A stretch of 64,000 bases of DNA, from the NCBI RefSeq assembly GCF_010015445.1, contig NC_053129.1, forward strand, positions 13,372,073-13,436,072, given 5' to 3'. Position 1 is the stretch's first letter. The number at the start of each line of letters is the position of its first letter. The stretch comes from Perca fluviatilis. Taxonomy: Eukaryota > Chordata > Actinopteri > Perciformes > Percidae. The position numbers were made by a program, and so were the translations under genes. Under the pieces are notes generated by a model. The model ran no database searches. It saw only the letters and a list, made by a program, of their open reading frames with translations, and was not told the origin of the DNA. This document shows positions 49,224-61,141 of this stretch, piece by piece.

Positions 49224-49305
49224 ATGGCAGATCCGATGGATATCTACTCCTCCAAGTTATCTCCCGCGCTGGACATCTGCACAGGCTGTTACATGCTGGT
49301 TGTAG
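49224..49305 (+). CDS. Opsin B, exon 1
   Basis: Too short for a simple ORF search but well supported. ATG at 49224 opens 27 codons plus one base, giving MADPMDIYSSKLSPALDICT then GCYMLVV. It ends at a consensus donor GTAAGT (49306). Joining its last G to exon 2 gives an uninterrupted helix 1: CYMLVVAVLSIVGNVLVLVV. A methionine at codon 5 is an alternative start. The N-terminus is short, as is common in Opn5-like proteins, and has no N-x-S/T glycosylation site. Confidence 0.85.
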
Positions 49306-51087
49306 GTAAGTTACAAGCCGCGCGTAAACTTGAGTGAATAATCTGACAAGATAGCGCTCTAAAATCTCTGCTTATGTGTAGGTGAAAAAGTCAGTTATAC
49401 TGGATGAGTTTCTTCCCCAGGATATGGAGATTCGTAAAGAGAATCAAAAAGTACTAAATTGTACTTTTCCATAATTCATTCTTTACGCACGTTAAGGTTG
49501 ATGGTTAGACGTCTCGTTTAGACCTGGCTAAAGTCTCTGTTGTCTCTTATCTTCTAGCGTTTTCTTCGTCATATAAAACTTACGATACTCAGTTAGACAT
49601 GTTTGAAAAGTGTTTTTAAATGAGACACGAGGGCCATCATGTTGCTTACATCTCCATTAATAAATCATAGTAGGCTAATCACGCTGTGGGGACAGAAGCA
49701 CACAGTAGGGTCCCCACAATGTTAGCCATTCAATTTGAAGACTTCGTCTTCAATTAGGATAAGGGTTAGGCATGAAGTGCTCATGATTAAAGGTTAGAGT
49801 ATAGAGAATAAGTATAAATTAATGTCCTCCAAAGTGACAAAAACAAATGAGTCCATGTGTAAGAGGGCAGCTTTCAACCCCATAGCACACATAACCTTTC
49901 ATATAACATATAACAGTATCTATGTACAGTGTTATAATGGAGTTAATCAAAGGAATTCAAATATACATTAAGACCCTTCATGTGGGCTATAAATAGCATT
50001 TGTGAGCATTTAATCCAGTGGAAAGTATTATCTTACTGATATTTTCACCGTAATACTGTGTGTATGTGTATCACAATGATTTCTTTTATTTATGTGAAAA
50101 CATAGCTCTCACCTTCAGTAAGATTCCTGCAGCTCGCAACTGCTCACATCCTCGCTCAACAGGATTGCACTCATGTCATCTCACACAGCCACTTCAGATC
50201 CAGCATTAGTAATCATAGTAGTAATAATAATAATAATAGGTAATCTGTTGGATGACAAAAACTGCAGCCATCCTCCTGCTATTCCACACATGACAACTGT
50301 CTTTATTATAAGGCAGTATATCTACTGAACAACCAAAGGCAGATAGGTAGATTTACAGAGCGAAATGAAAGATGGATGAAAGAAGCTTAGGACAGACACA
50401 CTATGTAAATTGGCGAAACAACACACAGACAGCTGAAGCACAATGGGGCAACGGAATAAAATGCATCATGTGATAAAACCTCCACATTCTGAAGGGATAT
50501 GTTTTCTGTAATGGCCAAAAGGAGCTGGTGTAGACCTCCTGGTTGAGTACATTGACATTCACTTCACATCTGCAGTTCATCCCTGCTTGTTTCTCTGCTA
50601 GCCACCAGAAGGAGTATGTGGCTGATTCTATCTGTGTATTGCATTTGACATTAAAAGAAATGGAAATGTCAATGGATTCAACAACGTTAACACAGACATG
50701 TGCTAAAGAACTCACATATCAGTGCTCCTTATGATCTTTCTTTTCTTTTCTTTTCTTTTTTCGGGCAATATGACAACATCCAAGATGACATAAGACATGG
50801 GTTGAGACTTTAACAAACATAAGGAGAACAGAGTGTGCAGACAATTCACATCATGACAGAAGGGTTATAAGACAAGCTAATTGGTGACATGGTTTGCTTG
50901 CAGGGGGAAAAGCAGGAAGGCTATACAGCTATAGAATGTGGTGATAGTTGAGCTGTGGCGTGTATTTGTATGTGAGAGAAGGTGTTAGGCGGAAGATGAA
51001 CAAAATAATGCAATCAAAAATAACTATAGAAAAAGGATAGAAAGAAGATAAGGCCTGCTGGCTTTTACAGCTGTGTATGAGGTATAC

Positions 51088-51808
51088 CAGTGTTGTGCCT
51101 GAACACGTGCCTGAACGCGTTCATTGAACGATAGTTCATGAACATGTTCATATTTTGGGCGAACGTGAACTGAACGTACTGCATTACTGCCTGATGAACG
51201 TTACTGTGAACTTGTTCATGCTGGTGTCTGTGAACGGCACGCTCTCTCAGTTTAACTTCGTTCAATAGGGCGCCAGCTTTCTACAGAGCCTTCCAGGCTC
51301 AAAAACCCGGCTAAAACACCCTGTAAACAGGCCTTAACATGTAGCGGAAAAAACACCCAATCTGGCAACACCAGCCACCAGTGTCACACCGCCGCATGCG
51401 TCATCAAAACAAAAAGCAGCATGGAGGCTTCGTGTGATCATTTAAACGGAAAAAAGGTCGGTGAGGATGGGAAAAATCGTACATTTCTGTGCAAACTTTG
51501 CCCGCCGCCTTTCAAAAAGAAAATCCGCACTTCGGTCACATCCACAGCAAACCTGAAACAGCACGTTGAACTGATTGGATATGAAGATGATATCTGATGC
51601 ATAGTTTCAGTGTTAAAACTGATAAAATAATAAATAATAGCTCTCAGCAACATGTGGAAAAAAAGAACTATGAACTAGTTCATTTTTGGAACTGTGAACT
51701 TAGTTCAACATTTTGAAGTATGAACTATGAACTGAACTAGTTCATTTTAAAAATTGTGAACTGAACTTTGAACTAGTTCATGTAGAAAGTGAACTTTCCC
51801 CAACACTG
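51088..51808 (+). mobile_element. hAT element with partial transposase
   Basis: The ends CAGTGTTGTGCC and …CCCCAACACTG are inverted repeats. The 8-bp flanks aggtatac and aggcatac differ at one base. Sub-terminal regions hold many copies of 'gttcatgaac' and 'gaactagttcat' motifs on both sides, probable transposase binding sites. The interior retains only the N-terminal part of a transposase (51421-51597). Confidence 0.85.
51421..51597 (+). pseudogene. BED zinc-finger remnant of hAT transposase
   Basis: A 58-codon frame starts [20 protein letters not shown] and contains [14 protein letters not shown], giving the C-x2-C pair, and then [10 protein letters not shown], giving the leucine and first histidine of a BED finger. 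The second zinc-ligand histidine that normally follows H-x3-5 is absent (HVELIGYED). The frame ends soon after. It is the DNA-binding head of a truncated transposase. Confidence 0.75.
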
Positions 51809-52460
51809 AGGCATACTGTACATTACATTCAGTTGTTTCACACTTTGTTAGGGCTTTGCCAATGAGTGTCTTTCTGATATGATTACCTCATTTATTAAAG
51901 GAAATTCAATATGAGGCATATTATAAGGTTGCTGTGAATTGAAAATGTTTTTTTTCAGTGCCATCACAGGCACAAAAAGTGTCACACTGAGTGTCAGTCT
52001 GTGCTTGTATACTGTACGTATCAATTTCATACAAGAGTTGCGATAAAAGCTAAAAACAGGCTGAATGAAAATTAAAGGTGTGGTGTGAAAAGCAAGGACC
52101 TCCCCAGGGTAATTAGTGTTTTCACTATAGCTTCAAGCTGAAGAGTAAGTGAAGGAAGGTTGTAGATAATGTCCATCTTTACCTTTCAATCCCCCATTCT
52201 GCATCCTCCACCCCTCCCCCACTGCTCCCTTCACTTTACACCATCTCACATGTAATCCCTTTCAGTCAATAGTAAGTAAAGTAAGTAAGTAAAATTTATT
52301 TATAGATATAATAGTGTACCATCTAAGACCCTTACTGAGCCCTGTTAGGATTAGGGTGAAGAAATCGTCAAGAAATCATCATCTGCCTCTTTTATCTATC
52401 TAGCTGTATAAAATTACTGTTTTAGGCAGTTGCCCATGTTGTGTTTTCTTTAGTCTTTAA

Positions 52461-53599
52461 AGGGGTGATAGAATGCAAAACCGATTTTACCCTGTCATAG
52501 TTGAATAACGACAGTTTGGAGGGTAAATAGGACATACATAGAACATCAAAATCCCATTGACACCCCTTTCCTCTGCAAATCTCACAATTTGAAACTGCCT
52601 CTGAAAACGGGCGAATCCGAACAAAGCTGGAAGTTGACGTCAACCTCCCAAATCCTCCTCATTTGGCTCAACCTCCTATCTTTGTAACGCCCCCAAATTT
52701 ACATAGGCCACTAACTGATCTGAGGTCAGTTAGTCTTCTAAATCTAGGTCGTGCAGATCTCTGCTATTCCATTACAAAATTCACTTCTGAGACTTTTTTA
52801 TGCGAGAAATAAACTATGTAAAGCTCAAATATGGGCCGTTTTATGAAAATTGATGGCTAATTGCAAATTTGGTAAGTCAGTGTCGGACTTCACAAACTCC
52901 ACAATCTGCCGAGACAGGCGGCGGCTGGCCGGGTTTGCTGCCTTCCCTGTCGGCCTCACCGCCTTCACAGACTCACTGAGCTGGAGCTGTGTCAGGATCT
53001 CCAACACGAGCTGCGCTGTGTACTTTAGAAAAGAAGAAAGTTTGGAGGTTTTGCAAGGATATTGAAAATGAACCATGGTCGTAAATGCAGTGTTCCAGAC
53101 TGTACAACGGAATAGCCTACTGGCCGAGAGAAAAGGGTTTAGAACGAGTATATCGGACGAGAGGGAGTTGTGGATCTAACGCAGCGCTGCAGAGGCACTG
53201 GCAGAGGACAGGCTTGCAGGGGTTCACTCTCCTCTCCCCACGCTTACTAGCTAAAAAGGTGAGTTCATTCTTTGGTGGAGGTTTTTTTATGTCGCAAGAG
53301 TAACGTTAGAACAACATTAGTTATAATGAAAGTGTCGAAACTTTTTTATTTTGTCTCGGCAGTTTTAGCCGCTGCGGCTCTCGCCTGGGCATGTCTGGGC
53401 ATGTAACAGACAGTGTGCCTGTGTTTGTGTGTGTGCGCTGTGCAGCGTGTGTGAGTGTGTTAGTGTGTGTGTGTGTCTGTGTTTGTGTGTGTGCGCTGTG
53501 CAGCGGTGTGTGAGTGTGTGTGTGTCTGTGTTTGTGTATGTGCGCTGTGCAGCGGTGTGTGTGTGTCTGTGTTTGTGTGTGTGCACTGTGCGCAGGGCA

Positions 53600-53633
<34 letters not shown>

Positions 53634-53895
53634 TCTAATGTGGGTGTATTGGATTCGCTCAACCAATCAGCGCGTGTCTCTAATGTGTGTGTATTGCGAT
53701 TCTCCTCAACCAATCAGCGCGCAGCTCATCTAAATATTCATGAGCATACCATATTTGGAAGAAAAGCTGTTCCAAATAGAGCCAAAACACAGGGATGCAT
53801 AAGGGCAAAAAAAAAATAGCACCTGGGCCATTTTCAGCCCAACCAATGTTACATATCCCATTAGGAGACCATAAGGAACAGTGTGAAATACCCCT
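52461..53895. mobile_element. TTAA-flanked element (piggyBac-like), about 1.4 kb
   Basis: TTAA at 52457-52460 precedes AGGGGTGATAGAATGC. ACCCCT at the right end is followed by TTAA at 53896-53899. A long interrupted TG tract (53410-53632) lies inside. The frames at 52850-53076 and a KCSVPDCTTE stretch near 53085, which resembles the start of a THAP zinc finger, may be decayed coding sequence. No intact gene. Confidence 0.6.
53410..53632. repeat. Compound TG-rich minisatellite
   Basis: About four copies of a 45-55 bp unit made of 'gtgtgtctgtgtttgtgtgt' and 'gtgcgctgtgcagcg' are followed by a pure (TG)n run. Cys/Val-rich frames on one strand and Thr/His-rich frames on the other are artefacts. 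Confidence 0.88.
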
Positions 53896-54796
53896 TTAAG
53901 TGACAGGCATGATCTAATTAGCACAATAAGCTGCAGAGTACATTGTGAATACATCAAAACATAAAAGTACATTGATATAAAAGATCAGCATTGTTTTAAC
54001 TTTTTTAAACTCAACACCCCTTCTGAAAACTCCCACATTTTCATTCATGCATATGCACATTACACAATCTAAAGCAATCTTTGCCCTCTTTACACTCTTC
54101 GTGATTATGCTTGGGTTATGTTAATGTTTTTCACTGTTGCATTCTGATTCTGTGTGTGGGCTGCCCATAGGGCCTAAAGCTGTTACGTAAAAATGGTTAA
54201 GGTTTGTTAAATAACTACTGTGTGTGTGGGCTCCCATTTTTCTGCTAACCTTAAACTAAGTGGTACAAAATTCGATTTCTTAGACTCAATTAGGGCTGGT
54301 GCTTATGGAAGCTTAATGCAGCATTCATTTGAAGTGAGAGTCACATATTCTGAATTCCATAACCTGGTTTTTACTTTATCGTTGCATTTAACATGGGCTT
54401 TTTAAGGTCTGCAGCCTTGTGCTTCTCATTGAGCTGCAGACCCACTTTCCTTATAATCCGCAGCAGTGAGGATCACTTCATTCATACACCATTCATAATT
54501 TTTGTTTTGTTTTGTGCAGTAAGGGGTGCGATTGATTGGCTTGGCTGCACTTCCATCAACATGGTTATCAGCGAGCGGTTAGTTAATATGGTCTATACCG
54601 ATAAAAAGCCTCAAGCTATGTAGGTGAAGGTTCAATGTGTTGACACTTGTGTTTCATATACTCCGTTCATTTGATATCTGTTAATCTATTGTTATTGTTC
54701 CAGTTTAGCAAAAAAGGATCTTTTAACTGTTTAAACCGTTATCAAATTCCCATGTTTAGTCTGAATACTACTTCAGTTTGTTCGCTTTCATAACCG

Positions 54797-55215
54797 ACCC
54801 GGTCTCACGCCACGTCGTGAAATAGTCATGTTATTTTGATTCATTGATTTGTTTACAGGTCACGATTTTGACGTTTATTTCGTGTACACGTCACGAATTT
54901 TGAACGTGTACAGGTCACGATTTTCGAACCTGCTCTGGGGGGACGCAACAACGGGGAAATGAGGCACCACACGCCGGCCACAACAACGGGACGGGCCGCC
55001 ACTCGCGGGACGCGATCCCCAGGCGCAGGGGCACAAAAGTCCTGTGTTGTTTGACCCATCCACCACCCCGACCAACCTCCCTGCGCGGACTTTCACCTTA
55101 TCAATACTACTCGCTACCGTCATCGTTCTGTGATCAAGAAACAACATTATCGTGTCCTGTCCACGACTCAATAGATTCAATAACGTGACCATATCACCAA
55201 CCGCCATGAGACCGG
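54797..55215. mobile_element. Inverted-repeat element with ACCCGGTCTCA ends
   Basis: The left 'acccggtctcacgccacg' and the right '…catgagaccgggct' are inverted, with further similarity inward ('gtcatgttatt' against 'aataacgtgac'). Three copies of 'aggtcacgattt' lie in the left half. 'actactcgctacc' on the right ties it to the family seen at 17840 and 44455. Superfamily unknown. Confidence 0.55.
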
Positions 55216-55489
55216 GCTGTTCGTAACAGCTCGGAAAATCTGAGAATAAGCAGAGAAAGCTAATGCAGTAGCAGATGTTCAGTCATCCCAAAAGGAGGTG
55301 TACTGTACCGTAAGTCCCCAGGGCTGTGCTGTATACATTACTTATGGCCATGTGTGCTGAGGTGAAAGTATCTATACATTTTTAAAGCTATAACAGGGGC
55401 ATTCAATTCACTATGTGCTGTCTTCCACACTGAGGCGAGTGTCCTTGTTCTGGAAATGAGATCGAAAATAGGTACTTTCCTTAGATTAG

Positions 55490-55567
55490 TTTGTTTGTAT
55501 ACCTGGAGTGGTAACGAACATAATTTCCCCCTGGGATTATTTAAGTATTTCTGATTCTGATTCTGAT
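55490..55567 (+). mobile_element. L2-type LINE 3' end
   Basis: The stretch 'ccccctgggattatttaag' followed by (TTCTGAT)n matches the tail style of the LINE at 6990-8148. No coding part. Confidence 0.6.
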
Positions 55568-56133
55568 GTTGTGCTCACAGTGAGATATATTTTCTCTCCC
55601 TATTCCTAAGGTATAACTATATTTTGCAGTTAATTGGCTTATCATTGGGCCTCTCTTTTGCAGGCTGCTAGTAGGTGGAGTTGTGGGTCTTTAGAAAAAC
55701 GTGTCCATCTCCTCTACACTAGAAAATGACTGTTATTGGCCCCCAGGCAACCTCCATTCTGTGTTTGTTGTACTTTCCCTCACCCTTACGTACATTACAC
55801 ACATGACCGCTCTGTACCCTTTTTTACACACTTCATCATAATGTTTGATCAATGTGTTTTCATTCTGTGTTTCTGCTGGTCCAGAAGGAATTCATCCTGT
55901 TTTTGTGTGTGGATTCAATCAATCAAGGTGAGCAGTGCTAAACAAGTTGCACACCTGGTCATTCATGCATGTCATTAGCCTGTCCCATGAAAGAAAAAAT
56001 AACGATGTTATAACTCCGCTGGTAATAAGTTTTCGCCATTCGGGACAGCATTAGCCAAAACAGAACAACAGGGATCTGATAACACCAACCTGAATCTTTT
56101 CTCTCTGTCTCCTCCTCATCCGGTCTGTCTCAG

Positions 56134-56427
56134 CTGTTCTCTCCATCGTGGGAAACGTGCTGGTCCTCGTCGTGGCAGCCAAAAGGTCATCGAGGATGAA
56201 ACCGCCGGAGCTGCTAAACGTGAATCTGGCAGTGACAGACCTGGGAGCAGCTGTTACCATGTACCCCCTGGCTGCGGCCTCTGCCTGGAGCCACCACTGG
56301 CTCGGGGGAGATGCTACCTGTTTATATTACGGCCTGGCAGGGTTCTTCTTCGGCGTCGCCAGCATCATGAACCTGACTATATTGGCCATAGTGCGCTTCG
56401 TTGTGTCCATCAATATGACGTCACCCA
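56134..56427 (+). CDS. Opsin B, exon 2
   Basis: It covers residues 28 (completed codon) to 125, helix 1 to intracellular loop 2. The acceptor is 'ctgtctcag' and the donor gtgagt is at 56428, both phase 1. Helix 2 has LLNVNLAVTDLG. GGDATCLYYG gives Cys90 (rhodopsin Cys110 position) and Tyr93 (Glu113 position). The (E/D)RY motif is Val114-Arg115-Phe116, so both the acidic residue and the tyrosine differ while the arginine stays. Same length (294 nt) and phase as the opsin A exon. Confidence 0.93.
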
Positions 56428-57421
56428 GTGAGTAACTCAGGGCTCGAAAAGCCTGATAAGATTACTACCTGGTATTTTCAGACTTATCATTTGGAGAACA
56501 TAATCACAATGCACATTTTATGCAGCAACTTTTAACCCCTGTGAACTTCATGTTCTATGCTCCAGGAGACAATGGCATCATTATTCTCGGGGTGATTCAT
56601 CCGGTGGCGAAGGAGTTCAACAAAAAATGAATACATTGCATTTCTAGTTTCTTTTAACACTGTTTTACTGAGAAAACTGAGCAGCCCGTTAGGGACCTAC
56701 AGCAGTTGTTTAGTTTCAGTAGTAGTTAATTAAAACCAATTCCCAATTCTCATATCTGTCCAGCGAATATACGGCTATGGCCAGCTGCTAGTAAGCTGGA
56801 AATGGGAAATATGTTGCACTTTTTGTATGAATTGAATTATATGACGTGTTGATTAGTGAGCTTTAGAGGTGGTGGTGCTGAGCTTAGTTAGCCAGGTGCT
56901 GGCTATCGCCTTATATTTACAGGTATTAATCAATCAAATGATTGATGGGGGTATGCGTGGGATTTCCCCCTTTCTGGTCTATATATCCTTGCCTCTGCTG
57001 AATTATTTGTATCCTCGGAGGGGACAAAATCCCCCCCTCAAGTTCTGAAGTTCATGATTTATTATCATGAATAAAAAAATTTAAAAAAGTCAAATCCTTT
57101 TGAATATGAAATTTAATTGCCCGTTTCTGTGAATTTAAAGTGCCTTCTGGACCTCCTGTCAGTGTGCACAGTTTTCTATAGGGCTCAACAGTCAGTCAGC
57201 TCAGTCTAGTCAGGTCTTATATCTGCAATATGTTTTTATCTCTATTACAGTATTTGGGCGTACTGTAATTTAGGAAAATTTAGGAATATAGCCTCTCTTT
57301 TGCATAAATTGTAATCTGCTTCACATCGTGCTATAATAAAGCACCACCTATCTAAACTGTACAGCGTGGTAAACAACAAAAGAAACAAGAAAACAACCAG
57401 ACTTTCTTCTTTTCTCTGCAG
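56428..57421 (+). other. Opsin B intron 2
   Basis: A GT-AG intron of 994 bp, phase 1, AT-rich. No further feature recognised. Confidence 0.8.
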
Positions 57422-57747
57422 ATGAGAAAATCAGCTTGAAGACCGTGAAGATGCTGTGCATGTGGACCTGGCTGTACGCTCTGATCTGGGCTCTGTTCCC
57501 CATTCTGGGCTGGGGATGGTACGGCCCGGAGCCCTTTGGCCTGTCCTGCTCTCTTGCCTGGGGACAAATGAAACATGAGGGCTTCTCTATGGTCGTCTCC
57601 ATGTTCTCCTTCAACCTAATCATGCCTTGTGTCATCATTATCTGCTGTTACTTTGGCATCGCCATCAAGCTCTATTGGGCCTACAAAAAGTCAATGAACA
57701 GCAACCGAGTCCCCAAAATTGTCAAGCTCCAACGAAGGTTGTTAATG
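57422..57747 (+). CDS. Opsin B, exon 3
   Basis: It covers residues 126 (completed codon) to 234: loop 2, helix 4, extracellular loop 2, helix 5 and loop 3. The acceptor is 'tctctgcag' and the donor gtgagt is at 57748, phase 0. GWGWYGPEPFGLSCSLAW places Glu162 at the Glu181 counterion position and Cys168 as disulfide partner of Cys90. Helix 5 ends CCYFGIAIKL. Loop 3 is basic (KKSMNSNRVPKIVKLQRR), consistent with G-protein coupling. Confidence 0.94.
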
Positions 57748-58697
57748 GTGAGTTACTCTTACTGATGAGACAGCTCTAATGTTAGAGTTCAGTCAGAACC
57801 ACTTTCTCAATAAGATGCATTCTGCAATTTGTATTTGGCGGTATGGCTTGGTTCTTAGGAGGGAATCAGCTGAGCCATCAGCTGATGGGCTGGCTGAGGG
57901 ACTGTCAGCTATGAGCTGAGATAATAGCAGAGCTTAAAGGAACACGCTGACTTATTGGGACTTCAGCTTATTCACCGTATCCCCCAGAGTTAGATAAGTC
58001 CATACATACCCTTCTCATCTCCGTGCGTGTCGTAACTCTGTCTGACGCCCCCACCGCTAGCCTAGCTTAGCACAGATCCTGGAGGTAACCGGCTCCATCT
58101 AGCCTACTGCATCTTGTTCAGTATTGCAAATGCGTGAGCTAACTATTCTACATTGAAAATCAGTTGCTATACAGCAGTACAGGTACCGCATATAAAACAG
58201 ACTGGTTACTCTTTTTATGTAGCCCAGAGACCTGCAGACATTCTGTCAAATGTTGGATAGATAATTTAATTATTGTTTGGATTGTATAATTAACAAGGAC
58301 AATACAGGTAAACATGGTTTCATAAGAATGGTAACAGATGTAAGGGTGTCTATCTATCGAAACTAATTTGCAGTACATCCCAAACTAAACAAACAAATAA
58401 ATAAATAAAAACAAAAAAGATAAAACAGATTTCAGGATGAGAACACAGGGAAAACATGTTTATATGTGCTGCACATGACTGTGTATGCATAAATAGCTTT
58501 AAGCAGAATGAATCGCCTTTAAACTCACCAAGAGTTTGTTTACGGTTATGTCCAGAATATGGACATGGTTTTCAAATTTTACTTGGCACACACACACACC
58601 TGTAGCGTACATATTGCCAGTTCCACATTGGTAGGTCAAGACAGGTTTTTATTTTCACATCTCTTTTTACTGACTCTATCCTCCTGTTCTGTTGCAG
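57748..58697 (+). other. Opsin B intron 3
   Basis: A GT-AG intron of 950 bp, phase 0. It contains a fish interspersed repeat at about 57935-58130 ('aaaggaacacgctgactta' and 'cgctagcctagcttagcac'). Confidence 0.8.
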
Positions 58698-59033
58698 ATC
58701 GCTGTGCTTGTCAGCTTAGGCTTCATAGTTTGCTGGGCGCCCTATGGAATAGTCAGCATATGGTCTCTTTTCAGTGACAGTCGCACCATCCCACCTCAAG
58801 TCAGCCTCCTGCCGTGCATGTTTGCAAAGAGCTCCACTGCATACAATCCTCTCATCTACTACATCTTCAGCCCGGGCTTCAAAAGGGAGGTCAAGCAGCT
58901 GCGCTGGTTTTGCCTCAGCTCTAACCCATGCCACGTCTCCAACAACATCAATGACAACAAAATGTATATGGTCAGTGCTGACGTCACGTCCAGAGTACAA
59001 GCACTGTCTATTTTGCAGGAGATCGAGGAGTGA
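58698..59033 (+). CDS. Opsin B, terminal coding exon
   Basis: Encodes residues 235-345 after a phase-0 acceptor ('ctgttgcag'). Helix 6 has the canonical C-W-x-P (CWAPY, 246-250). Helix 7 has FAKSSTAYNPLIYYIF, with retinal-binding Lys278 at 58827-58829 and intact NPxxY (284-288). Cysteines after helix 8 (WFCLSSNPCH) are possible palmitoylation sites. The tail is short, with few Ser/Thr, and ends QEIEE before TGA. With exons 1-3 the complete protein is 345 residues, normal for this family. Confidence 0.94.
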   Translation: MAVLVSLGFIVCWAPYGIVSIWSLFSDSRTIPPQVSLLPCMFAKSSTAYNPLIYYIFSPGFKREVKQLRWFCLSSNPCHVSNNINDNKMYMVSADVTSRVQALSILQEIEE

Positions 59034-61135
59034 AAGACAGTGATTTTGGGTTGAAAGGGTTTTTTTGGGATATAAGAAGACAGACTTTTGTGCTATTAAA
59101 AGAGGGGAAAAAAATGTGTAATCTCATAATGTGTTATCGCACAAATGTTTTCAGGATAGAAAACACCTGGTAGGGTAATGCTGGCCTCTTATGTGTGTGG
59201 CTACGATTAATGAGAGAGCGTGTTTGCACAATATGTTAAATGCTGTGAAAGGTCAGCCAACTGAGCTATTGATTAGAGTTAATTATAGGTTTACACGTGG
59301 CTAAACCCTAAGCCCTTGTAGCCCAGAAATTAAGTCCTACTCCCTGTTGAGTAACAGCCAGATGTGATAGAAGCGAAATCAACAAGTGGCAGCCACATAG
59401 GATTAAAGAAAATCATGTACAGTATTTTAACACATTACAAACCAAAAGTTGTACAGCAGAATTTGACAAAAATCTTATTTTGAGATGTTTAATGTTTCAG
59501 GTTTAATCTGTGATAAACACTTAAGTTTAAAAAAAAAAAAACAATAACGAATAACTACATAACTTTTTGATAATTTTGTAACACCAAATCAGTTATTTTT
59601 CCGGGGAGTGGGGAATACTTTCAGTTCAGGAATAACATTTATTGTACATGTGCTAAATGTTCTTATTAAAGCTGTGGTATATGGCAAGCGAAAATTCCAT
59701 AATAATCTCTCTCTGGTCTTGGAGCAAACTTCAGTTTTGCATCTCCTCTTGGCTCTGTTTTAAGGCTTTAGAAAATCTAGATTTAGGCCAATCACAGGTC
59801 ATTTCAGACAGAGAGAGTGATCCTATTGGCCGTTCAACACATGCAGATGCGGGGTATGGTATGTAGGTCTGGCAATGTGAGACTATCCTGAGGTCAATGC
59901 ATAACCTGCCCAGCTGTTGCTGCTACACAGGGCGTTTTGCCGAGAAATGTCGTGGAATGCATGAAAACTCATCAAAAGGTGAGAGAGTGTCTTTTTTACA
60001 CTTCCCAAACCAAATGTGTTAATTAGCAAGCTCCCGGCTGGTAGGCAGGTTTTGTTTTTACCTTTGGATGGAGCCAGGCTAGCTGTTTCCTTCTGTTTCC
60101 AGTCTTTGTGCTAAGCTAAACTAACTAAACTGCTGCTAGTAGCTTCATATTGTTATTATTTTTATTATTATAACCTTTATTTAAAATCTCAGAAATCATT
60201 GAGGTCTCCCTCATTTATGATTTATGATCATTAATGATGCCGAGATACAAGACACAGAAAATATAAAGCACAAAACAAATAAATAATACTCAATGAAAAC
60301 AATTGCACACAGAAGTGAAATGATCTGAAATAATATTCTTATAGTAAGAGTAACACTAAGAGTGTCCAGCGTCAGTGAATGTTGAAGGTGGTTCCATTGG
60401 TGCATAGAAACTAAAAGCAGATTTACCAAATCAATAATCAGAGTTAACCTGTGGCACATGATGCATAAGGCAAATTGTTAAGCGAATTTGGTAAGGTCCT
60501 GTGATCCAGTTCAGCATAGATGCTATATATGGTGGTGACAGTCCAATGAGAGATGTATGGATAAAGAAAAAAAAAAAAGATACAAATGTTTTTCCAACCA
60601 ACTTTGTCATACAGAGTACAGTGGTGAGTGCGATAGGGGTCTCCTTTAATGAATCTGAGGGCCGAGTGATAAACTGAGTCCAGGAGTGTGAGAGTGGAAG
60701 CAGCAACGTCTCTATAGATTATGTCACCATAATCCCTATTAAATAGACAAATATGAGAGTGGTATCAATCCTGTCATCTAACTCTTGATAAGAAAGCGAA
60801 TAAGTCCAACTTGTTCTTTTAAAGTTTTGGAACATCAAAAAGGAGTTCAGCTAGACAGCTCATTTGTTTTGTATTTTAAAGATTTTTTTGGGTATATGGG
60901 CGCACGCTCTACCAGGGGCCTCATTTGTAAACGCGGCGTACGCAAAATAGAAGACCTACGCCGCCCTCTACGCAAGAATTTTTGCACTAAGGTATTAACT
61001 GCATAGATTTCACTGGAAATTCCCATGATAGCATATAACAGCATATTATTGTATTCTGTCCCCAAACACATCTGCACCGATCTGTCCATGTTTAAATCAC
61101 AAGTCAAAGCTCACCTTTTTAGAGCTGCTTTTAAT
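59034..61135. other. 3' flank of opsin B and intergenic sequence
   Basis: No further gene. An ATTAAA near 59664 could serve as a polyadenylation signal. Repeat pieces lie at 60055-60150 ('ggagccaggctagctgtttc') and 60880-60980 ('gggcctcatttgtaaacg'). Confidence 0.45.
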
Positions 61136-61141
61136 GTGTGA

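Larger units (their letters stand above)
49306..56133 (+). other. Opsin B intron 1
   Basis: A GT-AG intron of 6828 bp, phase 1. It carries an hAT element with a BED finger frame (51088-51808), a TTAA-target element (52461-53895), an inverted-repeat element (54797-55215) and a LINE tail (55490-55567). Short ATT- and TTTTC-type tracts lie near 50220-50240 and 50735-50760. No other gene is seen inside. Confidence 0.8.
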
